Notes under the pieces: model-generated
Database searches by the model: none
Seen by the model: only the letters and a program-made list of their open reading frames with translations
What the model was told of the DNA's origin: nothing
Translations under genes and position numbers: made by a program
Shown here: one piece after another, positions 7,260 through 14,133 of the stretch
Layout: each line of letters begins with the position of its first letter
Numbering within the stretch: position 1 is the first letter of the stretch
Source: an uncultured bacterium
GTDB taxonomy: Bacteria > Planctomycetota > UBA1135 > GCA-002686595
NCBI GenBank assembly: GCA_902826945.1
Contig: CADEGS010000034.1
Coordinates: forward strand, 10,178 to 27,604
Direction of reading: 5' to 3'
Length of the DNA: 17,427 bases

Positions 7260-8294
7260 TCACAGGCGCCACAGGAGGGACTGCCACGCGATCCCGCCGG
7301 CGGCGGCGCACAGGCCGAGCGTCGTGCCCGGCGCCGGGCGCTCGTCCCGCAGGAGCTCGTGCAGCGCGACCAGCGGCCCCGCGCAGCCCAGGCAGCCGTG
7401 CGCGGCGAGCGTGCGCGCCGCGGCCTGCGCGGGCAGGCCCGCGCGCGCGGCCACGCGCTCGAGCTGCGCGCGCGTGACCGGGTAGGGCACCAGCCGGTCG
7501 GGCCGGCCGAGCGCGAGCAGCGCATCGGTCGCCAGGTCCCAGGCGCGCTCGAGGTCGCCCAGGTAGCGCGCGTCGGGCCGCTGGAAGGCGTAGGCGAGCC
7601 CCGGCCGCGGCGGGAGCGGCGCGGCGACCGTGAACGCGACGCCGTCCGAGGCGAGCGTCCCGCCGCGCGCCCCGAGCAGCCCGCTCGCGCCGCCGTCGCG
7701 CCGCAGCACGAGCGCCGCGGCGCCGTCGCCGTGCAGGAGCGCGCTCGCGCCGTCGGCGGGGTCGATCCAGGCCGAGGGCGTCTCGGCCGCCACGACGAGC
7801 GCGGCGCGCGCGCCGTGCGCCAGCGCGAGCGCCGCCGCCAGCCAGGCGCGCAGACCGCCCGCGCCGCCCGCGCGCACGTCGGTGCAGGGCGCGTCGGCGC
7901 CGAGCGCGCGCCCGACCCAGGCGGCGAGCGCGCTCGTCGCGCGGCTCGGCGTGGACGTCGCGCACACGACGAGGTCGAGCGCGGACGCGGGGAGCGCCGC
8001 CGCGGCGAGCGCGTCGCGCGCCGCGCGCTCGGCCAGGCGCTCGACGCCGCTCGCGCCGAGCGCGTCCTCCGCGGCCGGCGCGGGCGCGCCGGGCGCGCGC
8101 CACCAGGCGCGGCGCTCCACGCCCCAGGCGTGCGCGGCGCGGTCGGGCTCGTCCGCCCGCGCGTCCGCGCCGCCCAGCGCGCGGCGCGCGGCCGCACCGT
8201 CCAGGCTGGCGCGCGCGGGGTCGAGGTCGGGCGGGAAGACGGCGGCGCTGCCCGCGAGCGCGATGCCCGGCAGCGGGCCGAGCGCGGCGCTCAT
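7260..8294 (-). CDS. KAS III (FabH)-like protein lacking the Cys-His-Asn catalytic triad
   Basis: This 344-residue protein has the length and fold signature of beta-ketoacyl synthase III: LDLVVCATSTPSRATSA, then CTDVRAGGAGGLRAWLAAAL, then LLHGDGAAALVL. Against the intact KAS III at 10847-11845, the active-site block DVSAACAGF becomes DVRAGGAGG, so catalytic Cys is Gly144. A 45-residue stretch aligns without gaps: the His of FITHQGN becomes Tyr271, and the Asn of HHGNTS becomes Cys301. The Tyr-Cys spacing of 30 equals the His-Asn spacing in the intact enzyme. The protein should not condense acyl groups; it may be a structural or specificity partner, as PqsB is for PqsC. The composition is very rich in Ala and Arg. 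The start ATG at 8294 overlaps the ACP stop by 4 bp (ATGA). A start 17 codons further upstream would overlap the ACP gene more and lacks family support. Confidence 0.8.
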   Translation of the reverse strand: MSAALGPLPGIALAGSAAVFPPDLDPARASLDGAAARRALGGADARADEPDRAAHAWGVERRAWWRAPGAPAPAAEDALGASGVERLAERAARDALAAAALPASALDLVVCATSTPSRATSALAAWVGRALGADAPCTDVRAGGAGGLRAWLAAALALAHGARAALVVAAETPSAWIDPADGASALLHGDGAAALVLRRDGGASGLLGARGGTLASDGVAFTVAAPLPPRPGLAYAFQRPDARYLGDLERAWDLATDALLALGRPDRLVPYPVTRAQLERVAARAGLPAQAAARTLAAHGCLGCAGPLVALHELLRDERPAPGTTLGLCAAAGGIAWQSLLWRL

Positions 8295-8524
8295 GCCGGC
8301 TCGGCGCGCCCGACGAGCGCGACCAGGTCGTCCACGCTCTCGCACGCGCGCACGTCGTGCACGGCCAGCGTCGCGCCCGTGCGCTGCAGGACGAGCTCGA
8401 CGAAGAGCACCATGCCCATCGAGTCCCAGCCCTCGAGCTCGGCCAGCGCCACGCCGGCGGCGGCGCCGGGCAGCGCCTGCACGGCCTCCTCGAGCAGCGC
8501 CTCCATCTCCTCGCGCGCGAGCAT
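8291..8524 (-). CDS. Acyl carrier protein
   Basis: This is a 77-residue acidic, helix-rich protein of normal ACP length. The phosphopantetheine attachment site is Ser35 in EGWDSMGMV, with Met in place of the commoner Leu after Ser. The downstream VHDVRACESVDDLVALV matches helix IV of carrier proteins. It should carry the growing acyl group as a thioester in the cytoplasm. It begins two bases after the stop codon of the acyl-AMP ligase, with an AAGG site seven bases upstream. Its stop overlaps the start of the KAS III-like gene. This placement makes it the likely acceptor for the ligase and the scaffold for both KAS proteins, and possibly the acyl donor for the MBOAT. A 4'-phosphopantetheinyl transferase must come from elsewhere. 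Confidence 0.88.
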   Translation of the reverse strand: MLAREEMEALLEEAVQALPGAAAGVALAELEGWDSMGMVLFVELVLQRTGATLAVHDVRACESVDDLVALVGRAEPA

Positions 8525-8526
8525 GC

Positions 8527-10065
8527 TCAGACCTTGCGCTCGCGCCCGCGCCACCACGGCTCGCGCAGCTCCTTCTTCAGCACCTTGCCCGCCGCGTTGC
8601 GCGGCAGCGAGGCGGCGAGCTCGACCTTCGTCGGGCACTTGAAGCGCGCCAGCGCGGCGCGGCAGTGCTGCACGAGCGCGCGCGCGTCGGGCGCGGCGCC
8701 GGCCGCGGGCACGACGACGGCCAGCACCTCCTCGCCCCAGTGGTCGTGGGGGATGCCGATCACCGCCGACTCGCGCACGGCGGGGTGCGTCGCGAGCGCG
8801 TCCTCGACCTCGCGCGGGTAGACGTTCTCGCCCGCGACGCAGATCATGTCCTTGCGCCGGTCCACGAGGTAGACGTACCCGTCCTCGTCCATGCGCGCCA
8901 GGTCTCCCGTCGCGAACCAGCCCGGGCGCGGGCCGCTCTCGGGCTGCGCCTCGCCCTGGTAGCCCAGGTGCACGTTGGGGCCGCGCGCGACGACCTCGCC
9001 CACGGCGCCGGCGGCGACGTCGCGGCCGGCCGCGTCCACGACGGCGACCTCCGAGCAGCACACCGCGCGCCCGACCGACGCCAGGCGCGCGCGCTCGGGC
9101 GCCCCGGCGGGGTGGCGGTGGTCGGCGGGGCGCAGCGTGGTCAGCACGCCGGCGGTCTCGGTCAGGCCGTAGCCCTGCAGGAAGTCGCAGCCGAAGGTCG
9201 CGAGCGCGCGCTCGAGCACGTCGACCGGCATCGGCGCCGCGCCGTAGACGATGAGGCGCAGCGCGTCGAAGCCGCCGCGCGCGGCGTCGGGCTCGTCGAG
9301 CAGCCAGCGCACCATCGTCGGCACGAACAGCGCGTGCGTGATGCGCTCGTCGCGCAGGACCCCGAGCGCCGTGCGCGCGTCGAACTCGCCGCACAGCCGC
9401 AGCGTCGCGCCGGCCGCGACGGTCGAGAGGAGCATCAGGAGCGCGCCGACGTGGAAGAGCGGCGTCACCTGCAGGAAGCGGTCGCCCGGGTCGAGCCGCA
9501 CCTCGTCCAGCCAGGCGCTCGTCATCGCCCAGAAGCCGGCGTGCGCGAGCATCGAGCCCTTCGGCCGGCCGGTCGTGCCGCTCGTGTAGAGCTGCAAGGC
9601 GACGTCGCCCGGCGCGCCGCCCGAGCGGACCTCCGGCGCGCCGGCGCCGCGCTCGCGCAGCGCGTCCAGCGTGCCCCAGCCCTCGGGCGCAGGGCCCGCG
9701 ACCGCGAAGCGTGCGGCGTCGCAGGCGGCGACGGCCGGCGCGAGCGACGCGTCGGCGAAGACCGCCGCGGCGCGCGCGTCGCCGGCGACGAAGGCGATCT
9801 CGCCGGGCCGCAGGCGCGGGTTGAGCGGCACGACCACCGCGCCCAGCTCGAACAGCGCGAAGAAGAGCTCGACCGTCGCGGCGCGGTTCTGCGCCAGCAC
9901 GACGACGCGCTGACCGGGGCGCAGCCCGGCCGCGGCGAGCCCGCGCGCGAGCTGCCGCGCGCGCGCGTCGAGCGCGGCGAAGGAGAGCTCGCCCGCCTCG
10001 TCGCGCACGGCGCCGCGGGCGGCGTGCAGGCGCGCCGCGCGCCGCAGCAGGGCCTCGAGGCGCAT
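8527..10065 (-). CDS. AMP-forming acyl-CoA/acyl-ACP ligase (ANL superfamily)
   Basis: This 512-residue protein matches the family length. The phosphate loop YTSGTTGRPKG is at 160-170, GYGLTET at about 298-304, and GWFATGDLARMDEDGYVYLVDRRKDMI marks the hinge to the C-terminal domain. The adenylation lysine is K494 in NAAGKVLKK. The enzyme activates a carboxylic acid with ATP and passes it to CoA or a carrier protein. An ACP gene starts two bases after its stop, so loading of that ACP is the simplest reading. The substrate cannot be read from the sequence; medium-to-long acyl, aryl or amino acids are all possible. The start ATG at 10065 shares one base with the SDR stop (TGATG). A GGGAGG site nine bases upstream lies inside the end of the SDR gene. 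Confidence 0.92.
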   Translation of the reverse strand: MRLEALLRRAARLHAARGAVRDEAGELSFAALDARARQLARGLAAAGLRPGQRVVVLAQNRAATVELFFALFELGAVVVPLNPRLRPGEIAFVAGDARAAAVFADASLAPAVAACDAARFAVAGPAPEGWGTLDALRERGAGAPEVRSGGAPGDVALQLYTSGTTGRPKGSMLAHAGFWAMTSAWLDEVRLDPGDRFLQVTPLFHVGALLMLLSTVAAGATLRLCGEFDARTALGVLRDERITHALFVPTMVRWLLDEPDAARGGFDALRLIVYGAAPMPVDVLERALATFGCDFLQGYGLTETAGVLTTLRPADHRHPAGAPERARLASVGRAVCCSEVAVVDAAGRDVAAGAVGEVVARGPNVHLGYQGEAQPESGPRPGWFATGDLARMDEDGYVYLVDRRKDMICVAGENVYPREVEDALATHPAVRESAVIGIPHDHWGEEVLAVVVPAAGAAPDARALVQHCRAALARFKCPTKVELAASLPRNAAGKVLKKELREPWWRGRERKV

Positions 10066-10850
10066 CAGCCCCCGCCTCCCGAGAGCCGCCGGGCGACGAG
10101 GCCGAGCTCGAGCCCGCCCGAGACCGGGATGCAGGCGCCGTTCACGAAGCCGCTCGCGGGCGAGGCCAGGAAGGCGATCACGCGCGCCGCGTCCTCGACC
10201 GTGCCGATGCGGCCGACCGGCGTCGCCTCGACCAGCGCCGCGCGCACGGCCGGCGCCACCGACGCGAGCACGCGCTCGGTCTCGATCAGGCCCAGCTCGA
10301 CCAGGTTGCTCGTCACGCCCGCGCGCCCGGCCTCGAGCGCCGTGCTGCGCGTCAGGCCGACCAGCCCGCTCTTGGCGCAGGCGTAGGCGGTCTGGCCGGC
10401 GGCGCCGGTTTCCGCGGCGATCGTGCCGACGTGCACGATGCGCCCGAAGCCGCGCTCGCGCATGCCCGGCAGGCAGTGCGCCACGAGGCGCAGGGCGGCG
10501 CCGAGGACGCTGTCGAGCAGGAGTGCCACGTCCTCCGCCGGCACGGTCTCGAGCCGCCCGTAGGGCGCGAAGCGCACCGCGGCGTGCACGAGCACGTCCA
10601 CGCGCGGCGCGACGCGCTCCAGGCGCTCGCAGAAGTCCGGCGCAGTGACGTCCGCGCACAGCGGCCGCGCGTCGGCGCCCGCGCGCGCGAGCGCGGCGCA
10701 GGTCTCCTCGAGCGGCGCCGCGCTGCGCCCCGCGACGACGACGCCGGCGCCCAGCGCGGCCAGCGCGCGCGCGGCGCCGCGCCCGATCCCCCGGCCGCCG
10801 CCGGTGACGAGCGCCACGCGGCCCGCCAGCGCTCCCGCCGGCGCGCTCAA
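10065..10850 (-). CDS. Short-chain dehydrogenase/reductase (FabG-like), variant active site
   Basis: This 261-residue SDR has the NAD(P)-binding TGGGRGIG at 16-23 and the catalytic pair Y156-x3-K160. The expected catalytic Ser, 13 residues before Tyr, is Thr143. The usual NNAG is HAAV (89-92), and the Asn of helix 4 appears to be Ser114. The C terminus (VNGACIPVSGGLEL) is normal for FabG-like proteins. The likely reaction is NAD(P)H reduction of a beta-ketoacyl-ACP from the adjacent KAS III; the substitutions might mean altered chemistry. There is no ATG at the N terminus. TTG at 10850, overlapping the KAS III stop by 4 bp (TTGA), puts the usual L-x-G-R-V-A-L-V-T start at the right distance, so I chose it. 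No ribosome site is seen, so translation is presumably coupled to KAS III. Confidence 0.85.
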   Translation of the reverse strand: MSAPAGALAGRVALVTGGGRGIGRGAARALAALGAGVVVAGRSAAPLEETCAALARAGADARPLCADVTAPDFCERLERVAPRVDVLVHAAVRFAPYGRLETVPAEDVALLLDSVLGAALRLVAHCLPGMRERGFGRIVHVGTIAAETGAAGQTAYACAKSGLVGLTRSTALEAGRAGVTSNLVELGLIETERVLASVAPAVRAALVEATPVGRIGTVEDAARVIAFLASPASGFVNGACIPVSGGLELGLVARRLSGGGG

Positions 10851-11845
10851 AACCGGTGCACCGTGGCGCCGAAGGTGTAGCCCGCCCCGACCGCGGTCAG
10901 GAGCACGTTGGCCCCCGGCCCGATGCGGCCCGCGCGCAGCGCCTCGTCGAGCGCGATCGGCACGGTGGCGCCCGAGGTGTTGCCGTGGTGCTCGACGTTG
11001 TTCACGGCGCGCGCGGGGTCGATGCCGAGGTCGTCCAGCACCGCCTGCACCATCAGCGCGTTGCCCTGGTGCGTGATGAACAGGTCCACGTCGGCGAGCG
11101 CGAGCCCGGCGCGCTCCAGCGCGCGCTCGCAGGCCTCGCGCGTCAGGCGCACGAAGATCTCGAAGATCTCGCGCCGCCCGTCCACGCGCAGGAAGTGCTC
11201 GCCCTTCTCGACCGTCTCGCGCGTCGCGGGACGGCACGCGCCGCCGGCCGGGATCCAGGCGCCCATGCGCTCGCGCCCCTCGGCGCCGAGCACGACGTCG
11301 AACAGGCCGGGCTCGGAGCGCGGGCCGAGCAGCGCGCCCGCCGCGCCGTCGGCGAAGAGCACGACCGAGCGCACGTCGGAGGTGTCTACGAAGCGGCTGC
11401 GCGCGTCCGCGGCGAGCACGAGCACGTGCTGCTCGCCGCCGCGCACGCTGGCCGCGCCGAGGTCGAGCCCGTACAGGAACCCCGCGCAGGCCGCCGAGAC
11501 GTCGAAGGCCGGGCAGCGCGCGCCGAGCTTGCGCGCCACGATCGTCGCCGTCGAGGGGCTGGGGTGGTCGCCCGAGATCGTGGCCAGCACGATGCGGTCG
11601 AGCGCGCCCGCCTCGAGCCCCGCGCGCTCGAGCACGCGCCGGCCGACCTCGGCCGCCATGTCCGAGGTGGACTGCCCGGGCGCGAGCCAGTGGCGGCTCT
11701 TGATCCCGGTGCGCGACTCGATCCAGTGCGCGTCCACCGGCAGGCGGAAGCGCTCGATCAGCGCCTCGTTCGAGAGCACCAGCCCGGGCGTGTACGACGC
11801 CGTGGCGCGGATGCCGACGAAGGGGGGCTGGAGGCGGCGGATCAT
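10847..11845 (-). CDS. Beta-ketoacyl-ACP synthase III (FabH-like), catalytically intact
   Basis: This 332-residue thiolase-fold enzyme has all three catalytic residues: C120 in DVSAACAGFLYGL, H259 in FITHQGN, and N289 in HHGNTSGAT (His-Asn spacing 30, as in E. coli FabH). The GAGYTFGA ending is typical of KAS III. It would join a starter acyl thioester to a malonyl-type extender, losing CO2, to start or extend a chain on the ACP. Family members also make head-to-head condensations or quinolone precursors, so the product is not fixed. The start ATG at 11845 overlaps the stop of the dehydrogenase gene by 4 bp (ATGA) and has no ribosome site of its own. Its own stop overlaps the TTG start of the SDR. 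A non-catalytic homologue is encoded at 7260-8294 in the same block. Confidence 0.92.
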   Translation of the reverse strand: MIRRLQPPFVGIRATASYTPGLVLSNEALIERFRLPVDAHWIESRTGIKSRHWLAPGQSTSDMAAEVGRRVLERAGLEAGALDRIVLATISGDHPSPSTATIVARKLGARCPAFDVSAACAGFLYGLDLGAASVRGGEQHVLVLAADARSRFVDTSDVRSVVLFADGAAGALLGPRSEPGLFDVVLGAEGRERMGAWIPAGGACRPATRETVEKGEHFLRVDGRREIFEIFVRLTREACERALERAGLALADVDLFITHQGNALMVQAVLDDLGIDPARAVNNVEHHGNTSGATVPIALDEALRAGRIGPGANVLLTAVGAGYTFGATVHRF

Positions 11846-12885
11846 GTCGTGCAGTCGATCGCGATCTTGCCCGTCACGCCGCGCTCCTCCATCAGCCGCT
11901 GCGCCTGCGCCAGGTCGGCCAGCGGGAAGGTGTGCGTCACCGGCGGGCGGATGCGGCCCTGGTGCACGAGCCGCAGGCAGTCGAGCCACTCGCGGTGCGT
12001 GCCGATGTGCGAGCCGAGGAACGAGAGCTGCTTGTTCCACAGGTAGCGCAGGTCGGTCTGCGGCAGGAAGCCGGTGGTCGCGCCGCAGATGACGAGCTTG
12101 CCGCCCCAGCGCAGGCACTCGATGCTGATCGGCCAGCTGCGCTCCCCGACGTGGTCGAAGGCCACGTCCACGCCGCGGCCGTCGGTCAGCTCGCGCACGC
12201 GCTCGTGCACGTCCTCGCGGCCGAGCAGGATCACGTGCTCCGCGCCCATCGAGCGGCAGAACTCCGCCTTCTCCTCGCTCGAGGTGATCGCGATCGGCAC
12301 CGCGCCGAGCACGCGGCAGAGCTGGATCGCGTACGAGCCCGTGCCGCCGCTCGCGCCCCAGATCAGCACCGTGTCGCCGGGCAGCGTCTCGGCGCGCGTG
12401 ACCAGCATGCGCCACACCGAGAGCAGCGAGGTCGAGGTCGCCGCCGCCTCCTCCCACGAGAGGTTCGCCGGCCGCGGCGCCACCTGCGCGGCCTGCACGC
12501 GCGCGTACTGCGCGAACGAGCCGTCGTAGGGGCCGGTCTGGAAGCCCCAGATGCGCATCTTGCGGCAGAAGACCTCGGTGCCCGCCAGGCAGGCGGGGCA
12601 GCGGCGGCAGGCGTTCACCGGATAGGTCAGGACCTCGTCGCCCGCGGCGACGCCCTCGACCTCCGGGCCGACCTCGACCACCACGCCCGCGCCGTCGGTG
12701 CCGGAGACGTGCGGCAGCGGCAGCTCCACGCGCGGCAGCCCGCGCCGCGCCCAGATGTCGTTGTAGTTGCAGGCCGCCGCCTTGACCTCGATCACGACCT
12801 CGTTCGGGCCGGGACGCGGGTCGGGGACGTCGCCGTAGCGCAGGACGTCCAGCTCGCCGTGCCGCTCGAAGAACACCGCCTTCAT
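11842..12885 (-). CDS. MDR-family enoyl reductase, crotonyl-CoA reductase-like
   Basis: This 347-residue medium-chain dehydrogenase has a structural zinc site (C93, C96, C99, C107) and a Rossmann motif GASGGTG at 177-183. Several stretches resemble crotonyl-CoA carboxylase/reductase more than plain alcohol dehydrogenase: N-Y-N-D at 40-43, RIWGF at 111-115, DGSFAQYARVQ at 121-131, and LGSH at 290-293. Of the four CO2-pocket residues known from the Kitasatospora enzyme (Asn, Phe, Glu, His), the Asn, Phe115 and His293 equivalents look conserved, while Glu is Gln116. The probable reaction is NADPH reduction of a 2-enoyl thioester, with or without carboxylation. ATG at 12885 has GGAGGAG four bases upstream and overlaps the SGNH stop in ATGA. 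A quinone oxidoreductase or acryloyl-CoA reductase is the alternative reading. Confidence 0.85.
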   Translation of the reverse strand: MKAVFFERHGELDVLRYGDVPDPRPGPNEVVIEVKAAACNYNDIWARRGLPRVELPLPHVSGTDGAGVVVEVGPEVEGVAAGDEVLTYPVNACRRCPACLAGTEVFCRKMRIWGFQTGPYDGSFAQYARVQAAQVAPRPANLSWEEAAATSTSLLSVWRMLVTRAETLPGDTVLIWGASGGTGSYAIQLCRVLGAVPIAITSSEEKAEFCRSMGAEHVILLGREDVHERVRELTDGRGVDVAFDHVGERSWPISIECLRWGGKLVICGATTGFLPQTDLRYLWNKQLSFLGSHIGTHREWLDCLRLVHQGRIRPPVTHTFPLADLAQAQRLMEERGVTGKIAIDCTT

Positions 12886-14108
12886 CGCTCTCCTCCGTCG
12901 TCGTGCCGGCGCGCGCCCGCGGGAGGGACGTCGCCGGGGGTGGGATCGCCCGCGCGCGGCGCGAGCAGGTTCCGGGCCGCGAGCCGCGCGGCCACGCCCT
13001 CGGCCAGCGCGCGGTGGCCCGCGGCGCCGAGGTGCAGCCGGTCGTGGCGCAGGAAGAGCGGCTCCTCGTCGAGCGCCAGCGGCGCGGGCGCGCTCCCGTC
13101 GCGCGGCCACACGTCCTCGAGCGCGAGCGCGCCCGAGCCGAGCGCCTCCAGCAGGCGCGGCATCGCCGCGCGCAGGAGCGGCGCGGCGTCCACGAGCAGG
13201 ACGTCGGGCGCGCCCGCGGCCCACGCGGCCCAGGGGCTCGGCGCGGGCTCGGGCGCGAGGACGTCCTCGTACCAGGGGCTGGCGACGACGACGAGCCGCA
13301 CGCCGGCCGCCGCCAGGCGCGCGCGCAGGCGCTCCAGGTCGTCGAGAGCGCGCGCGCGCAGCGCGGCGCCGCTCGGGCGCGGCGGCTCGCGCGCGACGCC
13401 GAGCCACGCGCGGCCGCGCCGCGCCGCGCCGTCCAGCAGGTCGGCCGCGCGGCGGTAGAGGAGCGAGCGCTCGAGCAGCGCGTCCAGCGGCCCGGCACGC
13501 TCGGCGACCAGCGCCCAGCGCAGCGCGCGCGCGTCGAAGGGGAGCTCGCGCACGCTCGACGCGCCCAGGAAGAGCACGACCAGGTCGGGCTCGTAGGGCA
13601 GCGCGTCGCGCTCGAGCACGACCCGCATCTGGTCGAGCTTGTAGGCGGGGACGGCGAAGCTCTGCACGAGCGCGCTCGCGCCCTGCGGCAGGCGCGCGCC
13701 GAGCGCACGCTCGAGCGCGCGCGGGAAGGCGTCCTCGACGCGGACGCCCGAGCCGTAGGGCACCGAGTCGCCGAGCACGGCCACGCGCAGCTCGCGGCTC
13801 CCCGGCGCGCGCGGCTCCGGCGCCGGCCACTCCCGGTCGCGGTAGCCGCGCGCGTTCGTGCGGTACGCGATCCCGTCCTCGTCGCGCGTCTCGAGCCCGG
13901 GGAGCAGCCGGAAGCCGAGCGTGCGGTCGCGCACCGCGGCGCGCGTCTGGAGCACGCGCGGCAGGCGGGCCTCGTCGGGGGGCGCGGCGCGCCGCAGCGC
14001 CAGCTCGCCCCCGGCGCAGGCCAGGGCCGCCACCAGCGCGAGGGCGCGCGCGCGGCGCGGGGTCGGCGGGGCGCGGTCGGTCCGGGGGTCGGGTGCCACC
14101 GCGGGCAA
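12882..14108 (-). CDS. Membrane-anchored SGNH/GDSL hydrolase-like protein, atypical oxyanion residues
   Basis: This protein has about 408 residues, with a short hydrophobic stretch after an Arg-rich start (about 20-36: ARALALVAALACAGGELAL), suggesting a single membrane anchor or signal. A preceding domain (residues about 60-95: GLETRDEDG, NARGYRD) is typical of SGNH proteins paired with acyltransferases. The nucleophile is Ser115 in VLGDSVPYGSG, and the C-terminal D356-x2-H359 completes the triad. The block II Gly appears to be Ala155 (AVPAYKL). The block III G-x-N-D is replaced by GASS (182-185), so the oxyanion hole looks altered. Such proteins hydrolyse or transfer acyl groups at the cell surface, often with an MBOAT; one lies at 4059-5474. 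No ATG exists near the N terminus. I used TTG at 14108; GTG at 14099 is equally possible. The gene is 25 bp after the FG-GAP gene and overlaps the reductase start by 4 bp. Confidence 0.82.
   Translation of the reverse strand: MPAVAPDPRTDRAPPTPRRARALALVAALACAGGELALRRAAPPDEARLPRVLQTRAAVRDRTLGFRLLPGLETRDEDGIAYRTNARGYRDREWPAPEPRAPGSRELRVAVLGDSVPYGSGVRVEDAFPRALERALGARLPQGASALVQSFAVPAYKLDQMRVVLERDALPYEPDLVVLFLGASSVRELPFDARALRWALVAERAGPLDALLERSLLYRRAADLLDGAARRGRAWLGVAREPPRPSGAALRARALDDLERLRARLAAAGVRLVVVASPWYEDVLAPEPAPSPWAAWAAGAPDVLLVDAAPLLRAAMPRLLEALGSGALALEDVWPRDGSAPAPLALDEEPLFLRHDRLHLGAAGHRALAEGVAARLAARNLLAPRAGDPTPGDVPPAGARRHDDGGER
12890..12896 (-). promoter_or_regulatory. Strong Shine-Dalgarno site of the MDR reductase gene
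   Basis: GGAGGAG on the minus strand, four bases from the ATG at 12885 and inside the last codons of the SGNH gene. It is the strongest ribosome site among the tightly overlapping genes, so translation of the downstream series may begin here independently of the SGNH gene. Confidence 0.55.
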
Positions 14109-14133
14109 GGACGCCGCCTGCGGGCGGATCGGT

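Larger units (their letters stand above)
4059..14108 (-). other. Candidate acyl-assembly and O-acylation operon
   Basis: Nine recognised genes run leftward in one block. Junctions in order are ATGA, ATGA, TTGA, TGATG, 2 bp, ATGA, a 97-base stretch holding the mini-ORF, then 9 bp. Such packing is strong evidence for co-transcription and coupled translation. The set comprises SGNH, enoyl reductase, KAS III, ketoreductase, ligase, ACP, KAS III-like, radical SAM and MBOAT. The FG-GAP gene (25 bp upstream) and the cytochrome gene (73 bp downstream) may belong to the same transcript. Joint function in making and transferring an acyl group is inference from families and layout. Confidence 0.7.

Noticed and set aside
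3618..8642. Open frame of 1674 codons on the plus strand, antisense to MBOAT, radical SAM and KAS-like genes
   Set aside because: Its translation is low-complexity Arg/Ala/Gln/Glu sequence with no recognisable domain, and it lies opposite several genes with clear motifs. Stop codons are rare in DNA this GC-rich, so such frames arise by chance.
8525..9394. A longer protein ending in the ACP, suggesting a fused carrier domain
   Set aside because: The upstream part is in a shadow frame of the ligase gene. The ligase is complete in its own frame to 8527, and the ACP has its own ATG and AAGG site.
4059..14108. Type I polyketide synthase or nonribosomal peptide cluster
   Set aside because: All enzymes are separate single-domain proteins; there are no KS-AT modules, condensation domains or thioesterases.
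14114..14127. CCGCC/GGCGG hairpin between the FG-GAP and SGNH genes as a terminator
   Set aside because: The stem is only five base pairs with no T-tract; with a 25-bp gap it more likely is a chance GC palindrome.
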